Positions 35,335 through 43,249 of a DNA stretch of 57,682 nt are shown here, one piece after another. The notes beneath the pieces were generated by a model. The model did not search any database. It was not told where the DNA came from and saw nothing but the letters and a program-made list of their open reading frames with translations. This DNA comes from Sporosarcina ureae (GTDB taxonomy: Bacteria; Bacillota; Bacilli; Bacillales_A; Planococcaceae): NCBI RefSeq assembly GCF_029267015.1, contig NZ_JARIEA010000072.1, forward strand, positions 1-57,682, written 5' to 3'. Made by a program: the position numbers and the translations under genes. Each line of letters starts with the position of its first letter. Positions within the stretch are counted from its first letter, which is position 1.

Positions 35335-36270
35335 TTACAATTCACGAACAGTAATCGGTATCAATCTGCGCTCCATTTCATCACGATGTTGCTCATATTG
35401 TGCCGGCAATTTCAATTCTTGTCCCATCGTTTCTTCCGACTCATCATGCGCAAAGCCTGGAGGATCCGTCGCAATTTCAAATAAAATTTCTCCATGCTCT
35501 CTAAAGTAAATCGCATTGAAGTAGTTTCGATCTTTAACCGCCGTCACGCCATACCCATGTTCTGAAACATGGTCTTGCCATTCCAATTGATCTTGGTCAT
35601 CAATCGCTCTCCACGCAATATGGTGAACGGTTCCGACGCCCATTTGACCTTTACCCGTTGAAGTTGCTTTGAGATCGACAATATTTCCAATGTCTGCGGA
35701 TGAACGGAAACGAATATAGTCTCCCTCTTTTTCGATCCGTTCAAGCCCCATGACGTTTTCCAATAGATCTGCTGTTTTAGTCGGCTGTGAAGAATATAAA
35801 GTAGCGCCACCGAAACCTTTAATCGCTACTTCAGGTGTCACGCCTCCAAATGTCCATGCGTTCTCTTCACCTTCTGCACGCTCCACTAGTTCAAGTTGAA
35901 GGCCATGTGGGTCATTAAACTGTAGGTAGTGCTCACCAAATCGTTCCGTCTTCGTTACGGCTACGTTAAATTTAGCTAAGCGTTGTTCCCAAAACGATAG
36001 CGCACCAAGAGGAACAACATAAGAAGTTACGCCTACTTGGCCATCTCCTATTTTCCCTTGATAGGCATTCGCCCATGGGAAGAACGTGATAATCGAACCT
36101 GGTTTGCCACCTTCATTACCGAAATATAAATGGTACGTACCTGGATCATCAAAGTTCACTGTTTTTTTCACTAATCGTAAACCTAAAACGCCTGCATAAA
36201 AATCGACATTTTCTTGAGGATGCCCAACAATAGCTGTAATGTGATGGATACCACTAGTTTTCTTCATCAT
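35335..36270 (-). CDS. Ring-cleaving dioxygenase, VOC/glyoxalase fold (MhqA/MhqO-like)
   Basis: A 311-residue protein with two vicinal-oxygen-chelate modules. Likely metal ligands are His9/10 (SGIHHITAI), the second-module His in VGTVHHIAW, and Glu in GEILFEIATDPPGF. Relatives MhqA, MhqE and MhqO in B. subtilis protect against quinones and hydroquinones. It heads the minus-strand stress cluster 35335-40101, although each gene seems to have its own promoter. An MhqR-like site with one perfect half (36308-36325) lies upstream. Specific substrate is unknown. Confidence 0.9.
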   Translation of the reverse strand: MMKKTSGIHHITAIVGHPQENVDFYAGVLGLRLVKKTVNFDDPGTYHLYFGNEGGKPGSIITFFPWANAYQGKIGDGQVGVTSYVVPLGALSFWEQRLAKFNVAVTKTERFGEHYLQFNDPHGLQLELVERAEGEENAWTFGGVTPEVAIKGFGGATLYSSQPTKTADLLENVMGLERIEKEGDYIRFRSSADIGNIVDLKATSTGKGQMGVGTVHHIAWRAIDDQDQLEWQDHVSEHGYGVTAVKDRNYFNAIYFREHGEILFEIATDPPGFAHDESEETMGQELKLPAQYEQHRDEMERRLIPITVREL

Positions 36271-36307
36271 ATATATTCACTCCTCATGTACTTAACATTA
36301 ATTAATC

Positions 36308-36325
36308 TATTATCAGTTCGAGATA
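36308..36325. promoter_or_regulatory. MhqR-like operator, site 1 (half-conserved)
   Basis: The right half TTCGAGATA agrees fully with the MhqR consensus TATCTCGAATTCGAGATA that I recall for B. subtilis; the left half is degenerate. It lies 38 bp upstream of the dioxygenase start. Confidence 0.5.
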
Positions 36326-36445
36326 TTCAATTAAAAAAACTATGATTTTCGTGCATGTTCTACTACTGGCAATGAATACTACCTCACCATTTTTTGTATC
36401 GGTTGTTCACCTTTGCAGTAAAGGAACTCAACAAACGCAATTTCG

Positions 36446-36970
36446 TTATGCTGGATTCACTTGAAGTTCTACTGTAATTTTAATATCGTCGCCTACTAAT
36501 ACGCCACCTGTTTCTAGTGCTTGGTTCCAAGTTAAACCATACTCTTTTCTAGAAATTTTGATTGCTGTTTCAAATCCAACTACATCAACACCCCAAGGGT
36601 TTTTTCCAGCTCCCGTACGCGTTACGTTAAATGTAGTGTTTTTCGTAACATCTTTCACTGTCAAATCGCCAGTTACATCGTATTCGTCTTCCCCTGTTTT
36701 CACAATTTCAGTCGAATCAAATGTGATAGTCGGATACTGTTCCACATTAAAGAAGTCAGCTGAACGAAGGTGGTTATCGCGATCTTCATTATTTGTATTG
36801 ATCGTGTTCACATCAATCTTGAAGTCAATCTTCGCATCTGTTAAATTGTCTAGATCTCCAGTAACTGACCCTTCCACTCCAGTGAAGCTACCTCTTACAT
36901 TGGATACCATCATATGTCTTACTGAGAACCCTACGTTCGTGTGCGCTGCATCTACATTCCATTTTGTCAT
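36446..36970 (-). CDS. YceI family protein
   Basis: A 174-residue lipocalin-like beta-barrel protein. YceI members bind polyisoprenoids or amphiphiles and are induced by stress. The opening W-VDAAHTNVGFSVRHMMVSNVRGSFTGVEG and the LRSADFFNVEQYPTITFDST segment are typical. No signal peptide is present, so it is cytoplasmic here. An MhqR-like site lies 51 bp upstream, tying it to the quinone-stress genes around it. The ATG has AAAGGAGAG upstream. Confidence 0.92.
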   Translation of the reverse strand: MTKWNVDAAHTNVGFSVRHMMVSNVRGSFTGVEGSVTGDLDNLTDAKIDFKIDVNTINTNNEDRDNHLRSADFFNVEQYPTITFDSTEIVKTGEDEYDVTGDLTVKDVTKNTTFNVTRTGAGKNPWGVDVVGFETAIKISRKEYGLTWNQALETGGVLVGDDIKITVELQVNPA

Positions 36971-37020
36971 GTTAAAACTCTCCTTTTTATTTACGTATTA
37001 AGACCATTGTACAATGCAAT

Positions 37021-37038
37021 TGTCTCGAATTCAATATA
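37021..37038. promoter_or_regulatory. MhqR-like operator, site 2
   Basis: TGTCTCGAATTCAATATA agrees with the MhqR consensus TATCTCGAATTCGAGATA at 15 of 18 positions. It lies upstream of the YceI gene. Confidence 0.6.
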
Positions 37039-37123
37039 TTTTATTTAATTGTATCTGAAATCATTATATTCAAGTGTAAACACCCTATTACTATGACCCA
37101 TATAGAAAACTTTATACTCGTGC

Positions 37124-37669
37124 TTATTTACGGATTGTATTCAATGCTGTTGTCCAAGGAATGACTTGGTCTAACATTTGGTTTACGGAAGCGGCTTGTA
37201 CGTCAGCTGGTTTTAGTTTTGTGCCATTTTCGAAGTCTGTAAACAATGATAATGCCGGGTGAACACGAACATGCGCTACGGATAATTCACTCAAAATACC
37301 GCGTAAATGTTCTGCTGCACGAGCTCCGCCAACTGAACCGTATGAAACGATACCTGCTGCTTTGTCGTTCCACTCTACGCGAAGGTAGTCTAATGCATTT
37401 TTAAGTGAAGCTGAAATGGAGTGATTGTATTCTGCAACGATGAATACGAATCCGTCTTGTTTTGCGATAATTTCTGACCATGCCGCTGCGCCTGATGCAT
37501 CGCCACCAGCTTCACCTAGAAGTGGTAATTTATAATCTACTATATCAATAATCGTGTAATTCGCATCTCCGCGTTTGTCTGCCAATTCTTTTACCCATGC
37601 TCCTACTTGTGGGCTTACGCGTCCTTCACGTGTGGATCCTAAAATAATTCCGATGTTTGATTTTGTCAT
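37124..37669 (-). CDS. NADPH-dependent FMN reductase family oxidoreductase
   Basis: A 181-residue flavodoxin-like enzyme that reduces flavins, quinones or azo compounds. The phosphate-binding loop is LGSTREGRVSPQVGAW, and the substrate-side motifs PLLGE and EYNHSISASLKNALDYL are typical. The ATG at 37669 has GAGGAGG 8 bases upstream; an in-frame ATG at 37720 would add MSFFSKLFGTKQEEEIT and lacks a ribosome site as good. Two MhqR-like sites lie upstream, so quinone induction is likely. Confidence 0.88.
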   Translation of the reverse strand: MTKSNIGIILGSTREGRVSPQVGAWVKELADKRGDANYTIIDIVDYKLPLLGEAGGDASGAAAWSEIIAKQDGFVFIVAEYNHSISASLKNALDYLRVEWNDKAAGIVSYGSVGGARAAEHLRGILSELSVAHVRVHPALSLFTDFENGTKLKPADVQAASVNQMLDQVIPWTTALNTIRK

Positions 37670-37856
37670 AGTTATTTCCTCCTCTTGTTTTGTTCCAAAT
37701 AATTTACTAAAAAAACTCATTATTCATTCCAACTCTCTATCAAATGTACGTGTGCTACGTACTGTATCGATTCTGCACTACTCGTAATTGCTGTTACGTG
37801 ATAAATTCCTTTAAATGGTTCATATACATCCTCCAACCTATTAGCTCGTTTTGATA

Positions 37857-37874
37857 TACTATTAATTCGAGATA
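37857..37874. promoter_or_regulatory. MhqR-like operator, site 3 (half-conserved)
   Basis: The right half AATTCGAGATA matches the MhqR consensus; the left half does not. It lies 81 bp from site 4, between the FMN reductase and pirin genes. Confidence 0.5.
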
Positions 37875-37937
37875 AATTGATTCAAAAAAGAGATTGCCTT
37901 CATTGTAAACGTCAATTACATTTGCAACTAATTAATT

Positions 37938-37955
37938 TATCTCGAATTCAATATA
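37938..37955. promoter_or_regulatory. MhqR-like operator, site 4
   Basis: TATCTCGAATTCAATATA differs from the MhqR consensus TATCTCGAATTCGAGATA at two positions only. It is the best of the four sites in this cluster. Confidence 0.65.
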
Positions 37956-38016
37956 AATATATCACGGGTATATTTCATTGTCAACACTTAAAATCTTTTA
38001 TTCATTTATTCGTTAA

Positions 38017-38754
38017 CTACTTCTTCAAGCCACTAATGGTTCCATCCGTAGACATAGTCGCAGTCATTTCAACAAAGAACAGTACAAGTGTAGTATCTTC
38101 ATTCGCGACAAACGATGGCAGAGGATTGACTACATCGGTTACCGCTTCTTGTTTGCCAATTGTCAGATGCTCCATCGTAATCTCGCCATTCATGACGTAT
38201 AGAAAAGGAGTGAGACCTGAATAGGTTGGAACGTCAACCACTTCACCTGATCTAAGATGCGCGTCTAGAATGTAGACGTGTTGTCGTACATACAGTGGGG
38301 CTTCGCTACCCTTAGGCCCTACCATGACATACCAATCTTTATTGTCTATCGGTTTATCATGAAATTGAATTTCCGGAGATAGATCCGTTTCATTCGGTCG
38401 CACGAAGATTTGAAGCATTTCCACTTCATCTTCTTTTACTTTTTCTTCATGCCAAAACCCTGCCCCTGCATTCATCAACATTAATTTCCCACGAGCAATC
38501 GGCGCTTCAAACCCTGCAGAATCACGATGATGCATGACGCCTGAGCTAATATAACTTAAAATCTCATCGTTGATATGCTGATGCATTTTAATCGTTAAAC
38601 CTTTTTTCATCACCGCATGATCAATGATCGCTAATGGGCCAAACGCTGTGTCTGTTGTTTCATCGCCAAGAATATCGCCCGGTTGAACGCGTGTAATAGT
38701 GAAGGGGCCTCTAAATGGCACGGCATGATTTCCCGCTGCAAGTTTTTGTAACAA
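38017..38754 (-). CDS. Pirin family protein
   Basis: A 245-residue bicupin. The metal-binding residues fall in MHQHINDEILSYISSGVMHHRDS (His58, His60 and Glu64 region with further His75/76). Some bacterial pirins cleave quercetin; others act in stress or metabolism. The pirin signature PFRGPFTI and IARGKLMLMNAGAGFWHEEK are present. It is preceded by a hairpin that ends the upstream operon, so it probably has its own promoter. The ATG follows AGGAGGAG. Confidence 0.92.
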   Translation of the reverse strand: MLQKLAAGNHAVPFRGPFTITRVQPGDILGDETTDTAFGPLAIIDHAVMKKGLTIKMHQHINDEILSYISSGVMHHRDSAGFEAPIARGKLMLMNAGAGFWHEEKVKEDEVEMLQIFVRPNETDLSPEIQFHDKPIDNKDWYVMVGPKGSEAPLYVRQHVYILDAHLRSGEVVDVPTYSGLTPFLYVMNGEITMEHLTIGKQEAVTDVVNPLPSFVANEDTTLVLFFVEMTATMSTDGTISGLKK

Positions 38755-38785
38755 TCGTAACTCCTCCTTTTCTTATATAATAAAA

Positions 38786-38814
38786 TCGACTATCCAAAAG
38801 GAAGTCGATTTTAT
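38786..38814 (-). terminator. Terminator of the DsbA-like/monooxygenase operon
   Basis: AAAATCGACT and AGTCGATTTT pair around a 9-11 nt loop. On the minus strand the stem is followed by ATTATATAAG. Confidence 0.65.
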
Positions 38815-38851
38815 GTTATAGTACGTGTTTTACACAAATACTTCTAGTAAT

Positions 38852-39157
38852 TTAGTTTACAGGTCCTTTATTGATCGCAGTCAATGTTGAATTAACAGCA
38901 AAGATTTTTGCGTTAACGCCCGTAATGCCAAAGCTAGCTAATCTCTTTGTGTGCATCTCTACATATTTTTCAGCTGTTTCTTTTGTTTCGAAATTGTAAA
39001 TTCCACCGGCTTCTTTGACTTCAGGATCTTCTGTCCATACTTTCCAAATGAATCCCTCTTCCTCATTGATACTCTTGGCTAAGTCAGCAAATCCTTCTGC
39101 CATTTCTTCTCCAAACGGTCCATCCATTTTAAAATCAACTTGTACAATGTAGCTCAT
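38852..39157 (-). CDS. YdhR-type monooxygenase
   Basis: A 101-residue dimeric alpha-beta barrel protein of the putative monooxygenase YdhR family. The opening MSYIVQVDFKMDGPFGEEM and EEGFIWKVWTEDPEVKEAGGIYNFETKETAEKY identify it. The ATG at 39157 has AAGGAG 7 bases upstream; the ATG at 39163 overlaps the previous stop. It follows the DsbA/SpxH-like gene by 2 bp. Its action on aromatic or quinone substrates would fit the cluster but is inferred. Confidence 0.88.
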   Translation of the reverse strand: MSYIVQVDFKMDGPFGEEMAEGFADLAKSINEEEGFIWKVWTEDPEVKEAGGIYNFETKETAEKYVEMHTKRLASFGITGVNAKIFAVNSTLTAINKGPVN

Positions 39158-39159
39158 GA

Positions 39160-40101
39160 TCATTCTCCTTTTGATTCAGTAGTTGTGAAATAGACTTCTC
39201 CTAGTATTTCTTTTGCTTGATAATGATTTGATGAAAGTTCTTTTTCTACATAAGAAGCTACATCGGATTTTTCCACATCGTACATCACTTCAATTTCTTT
39301 CGAGAAAAGTAGTCTCTCTTTTTCAAGTAAGCTAGAAAGTGCTGGTTGCGGCTTTGGTTGGAGTGTGTCCACGTCAAGAACTTTTTTTAATCCATCGACG
39401 TATGATTCAAGTGGACGACCCCCTACAATTTTCAAGCCTTTATTTTCCGCATTGATCATAATAATGCTCGGGAAACCCGTTGCGCCTAAACTTCTAGCTT
39501 GCGCAAAGTCTTCATTCATTAATTGTTGTCCGATTGGTTGTTCAGCTTCATTGACAATCGCTTCTCCATCAAGGCCAAGTGCATTGACGATTCCAACCAT
39601 CTCAGCGCGTTCCGAAATATTTTGATTGAAGACGAAAAGCTCTTCTCTTGTACGTCGTAAATAGGCAGATGCCAATGTGTCGCCATGATTTTTTTGAATA
39701 ATTTTAAATACACGAGAGGGTGGATACGACGATTGAACTGGATTATCAATCATTAAACTACCATCAATCGGCATTCTTGAATGTTCTCCAACTTCTCTCC
39801 AATGACCCGCGACGTCAGCTGGCTTATAAATACCGTTTCCAGGATCGATCGGCCCGTCATGCCATTTTTCCAATAAACCGCCCATCACTGTATGCATGTT
39901 GAAATAATGACCATATTGTTCTACAAAACGACGAAGCTCAGGTTCAATCGCCCAACAATGAGAACAAATAGGATCCGTCACATAATACAGATTGATCTCT
40001 TTTGCTGGCTGGTTAAAATCGATCATTTCCATTTCATCGCTTCCAGCTTTTCCACATACGCCTGTTTCCATATCACACATCATATTATTGTTATTTTTCA
40101 A
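39160..40101 (-). CDS. DsbA family / SpxH (YjbH)-like protein
   Basis: A 313-residue cytoplasmic thioredoxin-like protein without a signal peptide. The active motif is CSHC (TDPICSHCWAIEPELRRFVEQYG), and the DsbA-type helical insert and cis-Pro motif ATGFPSIIMI are present. It resembles YjbH/SpxH, the adaptor that delivers Spx to ClpXP, and FrnE. The N-terminus has two extra cysteines (MMCDMETGVCGKAG). The start is TTG. It is first in an operon with the YdhR-type enzyme and divergent from a TetR gene. Confidence 0.83.
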   Translation of the reverse strand: MKNNNNMMCDMETGVCGKAGSDEMEMIDFNQPAKEINLYYVTDPICSHCWAIEPELRRFVEQYGHYFNMHTVMGGLLEKWHDGPIDPGNGIYKPADVAGHWREVGEHSRMPIDGSLMIDNPVQSSYPPSRVFKIIQKNHGDTLASAYLRRTREELFVFNQNISERAEMVGIVNALGLDGEAIVNEAEQPIGQQLMNEDFAQARSLGATGFPSIIMINAENKGLKIVGGRPLESYVDGLKKVLDVDTLQPKPQPALSSLLEKERLLFSKEIEVMYDVEKSDVASYVEKELSSNHYQAKEILGEVYFTTTESKGE

Positions 40102-40346
40102 TGTATTATTCCCCTTTTCTATAGTCTACGGAATTTACGCTTTCTTCCGTTCGAATCTATTTTTTCTAATTTCCACTGCTACTGTGAAATTTAATTACGT
40201 TTAGTAGCCACTGCTCTACGCGCTAATCATTTGCCTACAACTAAATTCTATACCATAATGAAAATGACCAACACCAATAGAATCTTGGTTTTGTCGCTTA
40301 TACAACATATTGAAGACATTGTCGGAAAAGTAGGAGGGAAAACGAC

Positions 40347-40904
40347 ATGAATCAGCCGAAGACGGATCCACGAATTCTACGGACACGTAAATTAATCATG
40401 GATACTTTTATGGAACTGTCGGGTAAAAAAGAATTTAAAGATATTACCGTTACAGATATTGCAGCGGAAGCGATGATTAATCGTGCGACGTTTTATTATC
40501 ACTTTGAGGATATATATGACTTATTGGAAAAGGTATTATCTGAAGTGTTAGTAGTGAATTTGGATTGCAGCAATTATCAAGGCAATGAATTAAACGAAGA
40601 AGTGATCACGAGTATCTTTGTAGCGATCACGAACTTCCAAAAATCCTTATCGAATCGTTGTCACAGAGGATACGAAGATACGATTGCACGGAATATTCGA
40701 GAACAGCTCGAAATCATTTTTTATAGAATGCTATTAAAACAACATAAAACGGAAGAAGATGAAGGGTTGAAAATTACCGCTGTTATCTTGAGCTGGGGAA
40801 TTTATGGTGCTTCTGTAGAATGGAAAAGAAAGAGTAACGAGATCACGCCAGAAGAATTTATCCAACTAGCTATTCCTCATTTACTTCACAAGCATGACGA
40901 GTGA
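40347..40904 (+). CDS. TetR family transcriptional regulator
   Basis: A 185-residue repressor-type protein. The TetR helix-turn-helix is at residues 25-55 (EFKDITVTDIAAEAMINRATFYYHFEDIYDLLEK) and the C-terminal half is an alpha-helical ligand domain. It is divergent from the SpxH-like gene, 245 bp apart, which suggests it controls that operon and itself. The ATG has AGGAGGGAAAACGAC upstream. Confidence 0.9.
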   Translation: MNQPKTDPRILRTRKLIMDTFMELSGKKEFKDITVTDIAAEAMINRATFYYHFEDIYDLLEKVLSEVLVVNLDCSNYQGNELNEEVITSIFVAITNFQKSLSNRCHRGYEDTIARNIREQLEIIFYRMLLKQHKTEEDEGLKITAVILSWGIYGASVEWKRKSNEITPEEFIQLAIPHLLHKHDE

Positions 40905-40946
40905 ATAATGCGTGACATGCACACACTAAAGGAGATATAAACACAT

Positions 40947-41110
40947 ATGAATGGATTATTTACAGGGTTTCGTGCTGTCTTAGTCATCTTCTGCCTATTG
41001 CTGTTGCCATCGATAGCATTTGCTTCGGACCATGTACCCCACTAAAATCTACGGAACTGAGTATAGGGTTGAGTGTCTCTACACTAATCGTAGCACTGCT
41101 TATTACATAG
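40947..41110 (+). pseudogene. Small membrane/secreted peptide gene, probably frameshifted
   Basis: A 32-codon frame (40947-41045) begins with AAAGGAG upstream and reads MNGLFTGFRAVLVIFCLLLL followed by PSIAFASDHVPH, a good signal peptide. Directly after its stop a second frame reads PLKSTELSIGLSVSTLIVALLIT to 41110, a membrane helix. One extra C in the CCCC run near 41037-41040 would fuse the two into a protein of about 54 residues. Either a frameshifted gene or a short peptide. The product is not recognised. Confidence 0.45.
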
Positions 41111-41282
41111 TACTGAAAACTCGTTAAACAGCCATAAAGTTCAGTGAGTAGGTAATGACACGCTTAGAAAACACAAAGAACATACTAAACTTTCTATCGT
41201 TGTATTATTTTCCCTCTTAATCCAATATATAAAGACACTCAAGTATTCTGAATATAGTAAAAGGTATTGACCTTTATACTAG

Positions 41283-41313
41283 TTGTCTGTTAAATTGTAT
41301 TGTAGTATATAAT
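41283..41313 (+). promoter_or_regulatory. Promoter of the brnQ T-box leader
   Basis: TTGTCT (41283-41288) and TATATA (41306-41311) or TATAAT (41308-41313) with 17 or 19 bp spacing. The leader RNA would begin near 41318. Confidence 0.5.
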
Positions 41314-41317
41314 ATTC

Positions 41318-41580
41318 CGTGACGAGAAAAAGTACGATAGGAATCCTGTTCCCAAGAGAGTCAGCATTTGGTGAAAGCTGATGAACAGATCGTGTCCGAA
41401 AATCATCTCTAAGATGCAAAGTTGAAAATAGTAAATTTTGCCGGACTTCCGCCGTTAAATGGAACATGTATAATCGTATGGTGATAGTAAATTACATTTT
41501 TCTATCGTTTTACGGAGCTTTTCGAACATGGGTGGTATCGCGAGTAAAGACTCGTCCCTATTTAGGGGGCGAGTTTTTTA
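41318..41580 (+). promoter_or_regulatory. T-box riboswitch upstream of brnQ
   Basis: Stem I shows AGTA (41331 region), the AGAGAG-type box near 41355-41360, and arms ACGAT/ATCGT and CTGTT/AACAG. The T-box GGGTGGTATCGCG lies at 41530-41542, and the terminator CTCGTCCC/GGGGGCGAG plus T6 at 41551-41577. If the codon stands three bases before GAA, as at the proC leader, the specifier would be GTG (Val); GTC or ATC are alternatives. Uncharged branched-chain amino acid tRNA probably turns on brnQ. Confidence 0.88.
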
Positions 41581-41808
41581 TGCGCAAAAATAAAAGAAGA
41601 TGTAAGCTGCACATCGTACATGAATGATCGGAATCATTTTTGGGGTGAAATGTATATGTCGAATCATCGGTATTGGGTAAATTATCGACACAATTGACAC
41701 TATATTTTGCAAAGTCGCAATATTCTAGATTACAATAGCTCTATATAGCAATATTATGTACTATCATTTTACTCTCAGCACACACAAAACACATCAGGAG
41801 GTATTATA

Positions 41809-43110
41809 GTGAGTAAAAAACACATACTATTCACAGGATTCATGCTCTTCTCTTTATTTTTCGGAGCTGGGAATCTCATCTTTCCACCATTTCTCGGATT
41901 AGAATCAGGCACGAACTTCGCACCCGCCATTACAGGCTTCCTTATCACAGGCGTACTACTGCCTTTCATGGCAATCATGGCGATCGCCTTGTCTGATAAC
42001 GGATTATTATCGATGGGTAACCGTGTACATAAAGTGTTCGGAATGATTTTCGCCATCATCATCTATATGTCTATTGGAGCCTTTTATGGTATACCAAGAG
42101 CTTCAAATGTTGCATATGAGTTAGGGTTCAAGCAAATCGTTGAAGTGAATGGCAGCATCCCGTTGCTCATATTCTCTATACTATTTTTCGGTTTAACCTA
42201 TTACATCAGCTTGAATCCTAAAAAAATCGTAGATCGAATCGGCCAATTTTTAACGCCTATTCTTTTATTAGTTTTAGGGGTACTCGTTGTCCAAGCTTTC
42301 ATCAAATTTGATAACATATCTTCTGCTCCACAAGCAGATTATGCATCTGCCCCATTCGTTACTGGCTTCTTGGAAGGCTATTTCACAATGGATGCTGTCG
42401 CAGCGCTGGCGTTTGGAATTGTCGTGATCAACGCGTTAAAAGACAAAGGTTCCAGATCGAAGGCGGAGCTTGTTAAAGGGACTCTCGGTGCGGGCTTCAT
42501 CGCAAGCATCGGATTGGCCACTGTCTATTTCTCACTCGGATGGATCGGCAAAGTGATTCCAAATGAACAATCATTCGGAAATGGCGCAGAAGTATTAACG
42601 CAAGCAGCTCGCATGTTATTCCCAAGCGGTGGCGGATTACTTTTCGGAATCATTGTCATGCTGGCTTGTTTAACAACTTGTGTCGGTCTAATCAATGCTT
42701 GTTCAAGGTTTTTCAATGAAATTTATCCAAAACTAAGTTATCAGGCATATGTCGCTATTTTTGTATTGTTCGCGCTGTTAGTATCCAATTTAGGATTGAA
42801 TGCCATTTTAGCTTTGGCTATACCTTTATTAGTATTTATTTATCCGATCTCCATCGTGCTAATCATTCTTTCGTTATTCCAACAAGTAGCAGGTGGCGGA
42901 AAGATGATGTATCGACTTTCCATATTTATCACAACTATTTTTGCGTTATACGAAATACTCACTAGCATAGGGTACAGTTCGGATCGCTTGACTGAGTGGC
43001 TAGAATTTATTCCATTTTTCGAACAAGGGCTTGGCTGGGCTTTACCAGCGCTCGTCGCCGCGATAGTTGGCTACATTATGGATAAGTTGAATCATCAAGA
43101 AAATCAATAA
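41809..43110 (+). CDS. brnQ: Branched-chain amino acid carrier BrnQ
   Basis: Sodium-coupled uptake of isoleucine, leucine and valine. The 433-residue polytopic protein has 12 hydrophobic segments, with the family opening FMLFSLFFGAGNLIFPPFLG-ESG and the FLEGYFTMDAVAALAFGIVV motif. The start is GTG with AGGAGGTATTATA upstream. It is controlled by the T-box leader directly upstream and ends in a strong terminator. Confidence 0.95.
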   Translation: MSKKHILFTGFMLFSLFFGAGNLIFPPFLGLESGTNFAPAITGFLITGVLLPFMAIMAIALSDNGLLSMGNRVHKVFGMIFAIIIYMSIGAFYGIPRASNVAYELGFKQIVEVNGSIPLLIFSILFFGLTYYISLNPKKIVDRIGQFLTPILLLVLGVLVVQAFIKFDNISSAPQADYASAPFVTGFLEGYFTMDAVAALAFGIVVINALKDKGSRSKAELVKGTLGAGFIASIGLATVYFSLGWIGKVIPNEQSFGNGAEVLTQAARMLFPSGGGLLFGIIVMLACLTTCVGLINACSRFFNEIYPKLSYQAYVAIFVLFALLVSNLGLNAILALAIPLLVFIYPISIVLIILSLFQQVAGGGKMMYRLSIFITTIFALYEILTSIGYSSDRLTEWLEFIPFFEQGLGWALPALVAAIVGYIMDKLNHQENQ

Positions 43111-43117
43111 ATCCAAT

Positions 43118-43158
43118 CAAAAATCCCGATTCTCTAAGAAAAGAATCGGGATTTTTTT
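43118..43158 (+). terminator. Rho-independent terminator of brnQ
   Basis: AAAAATCCCGATTCT and AGAATCGGGATTTTTTT form a perfect stem around an 8-nt loop. Confidence 0.92.
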
Positions 43159-43249
43159 AACTTTTATTACCTTTTATTAATCTTTTGCGCAGTTTTATAC
43201 CCCGCCACCACCATGATCATGATGGTAATCGGACTTCACTCCTTCAAGT

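Noticed and set aside
41279..41467. 62-codon minus-strand frame
   Set aside because: It lies entirely in the T-box leader of brnQ on the opposite strand.
43187..43243. Very short His/Gly-rich frame (MKSDYHHDHGGGGV) downstream of pepF
   Set aside because: Only 14 codons, with the ribosome site too close to the GTG. It may be chance, although the repeat of His and Gly is curious.
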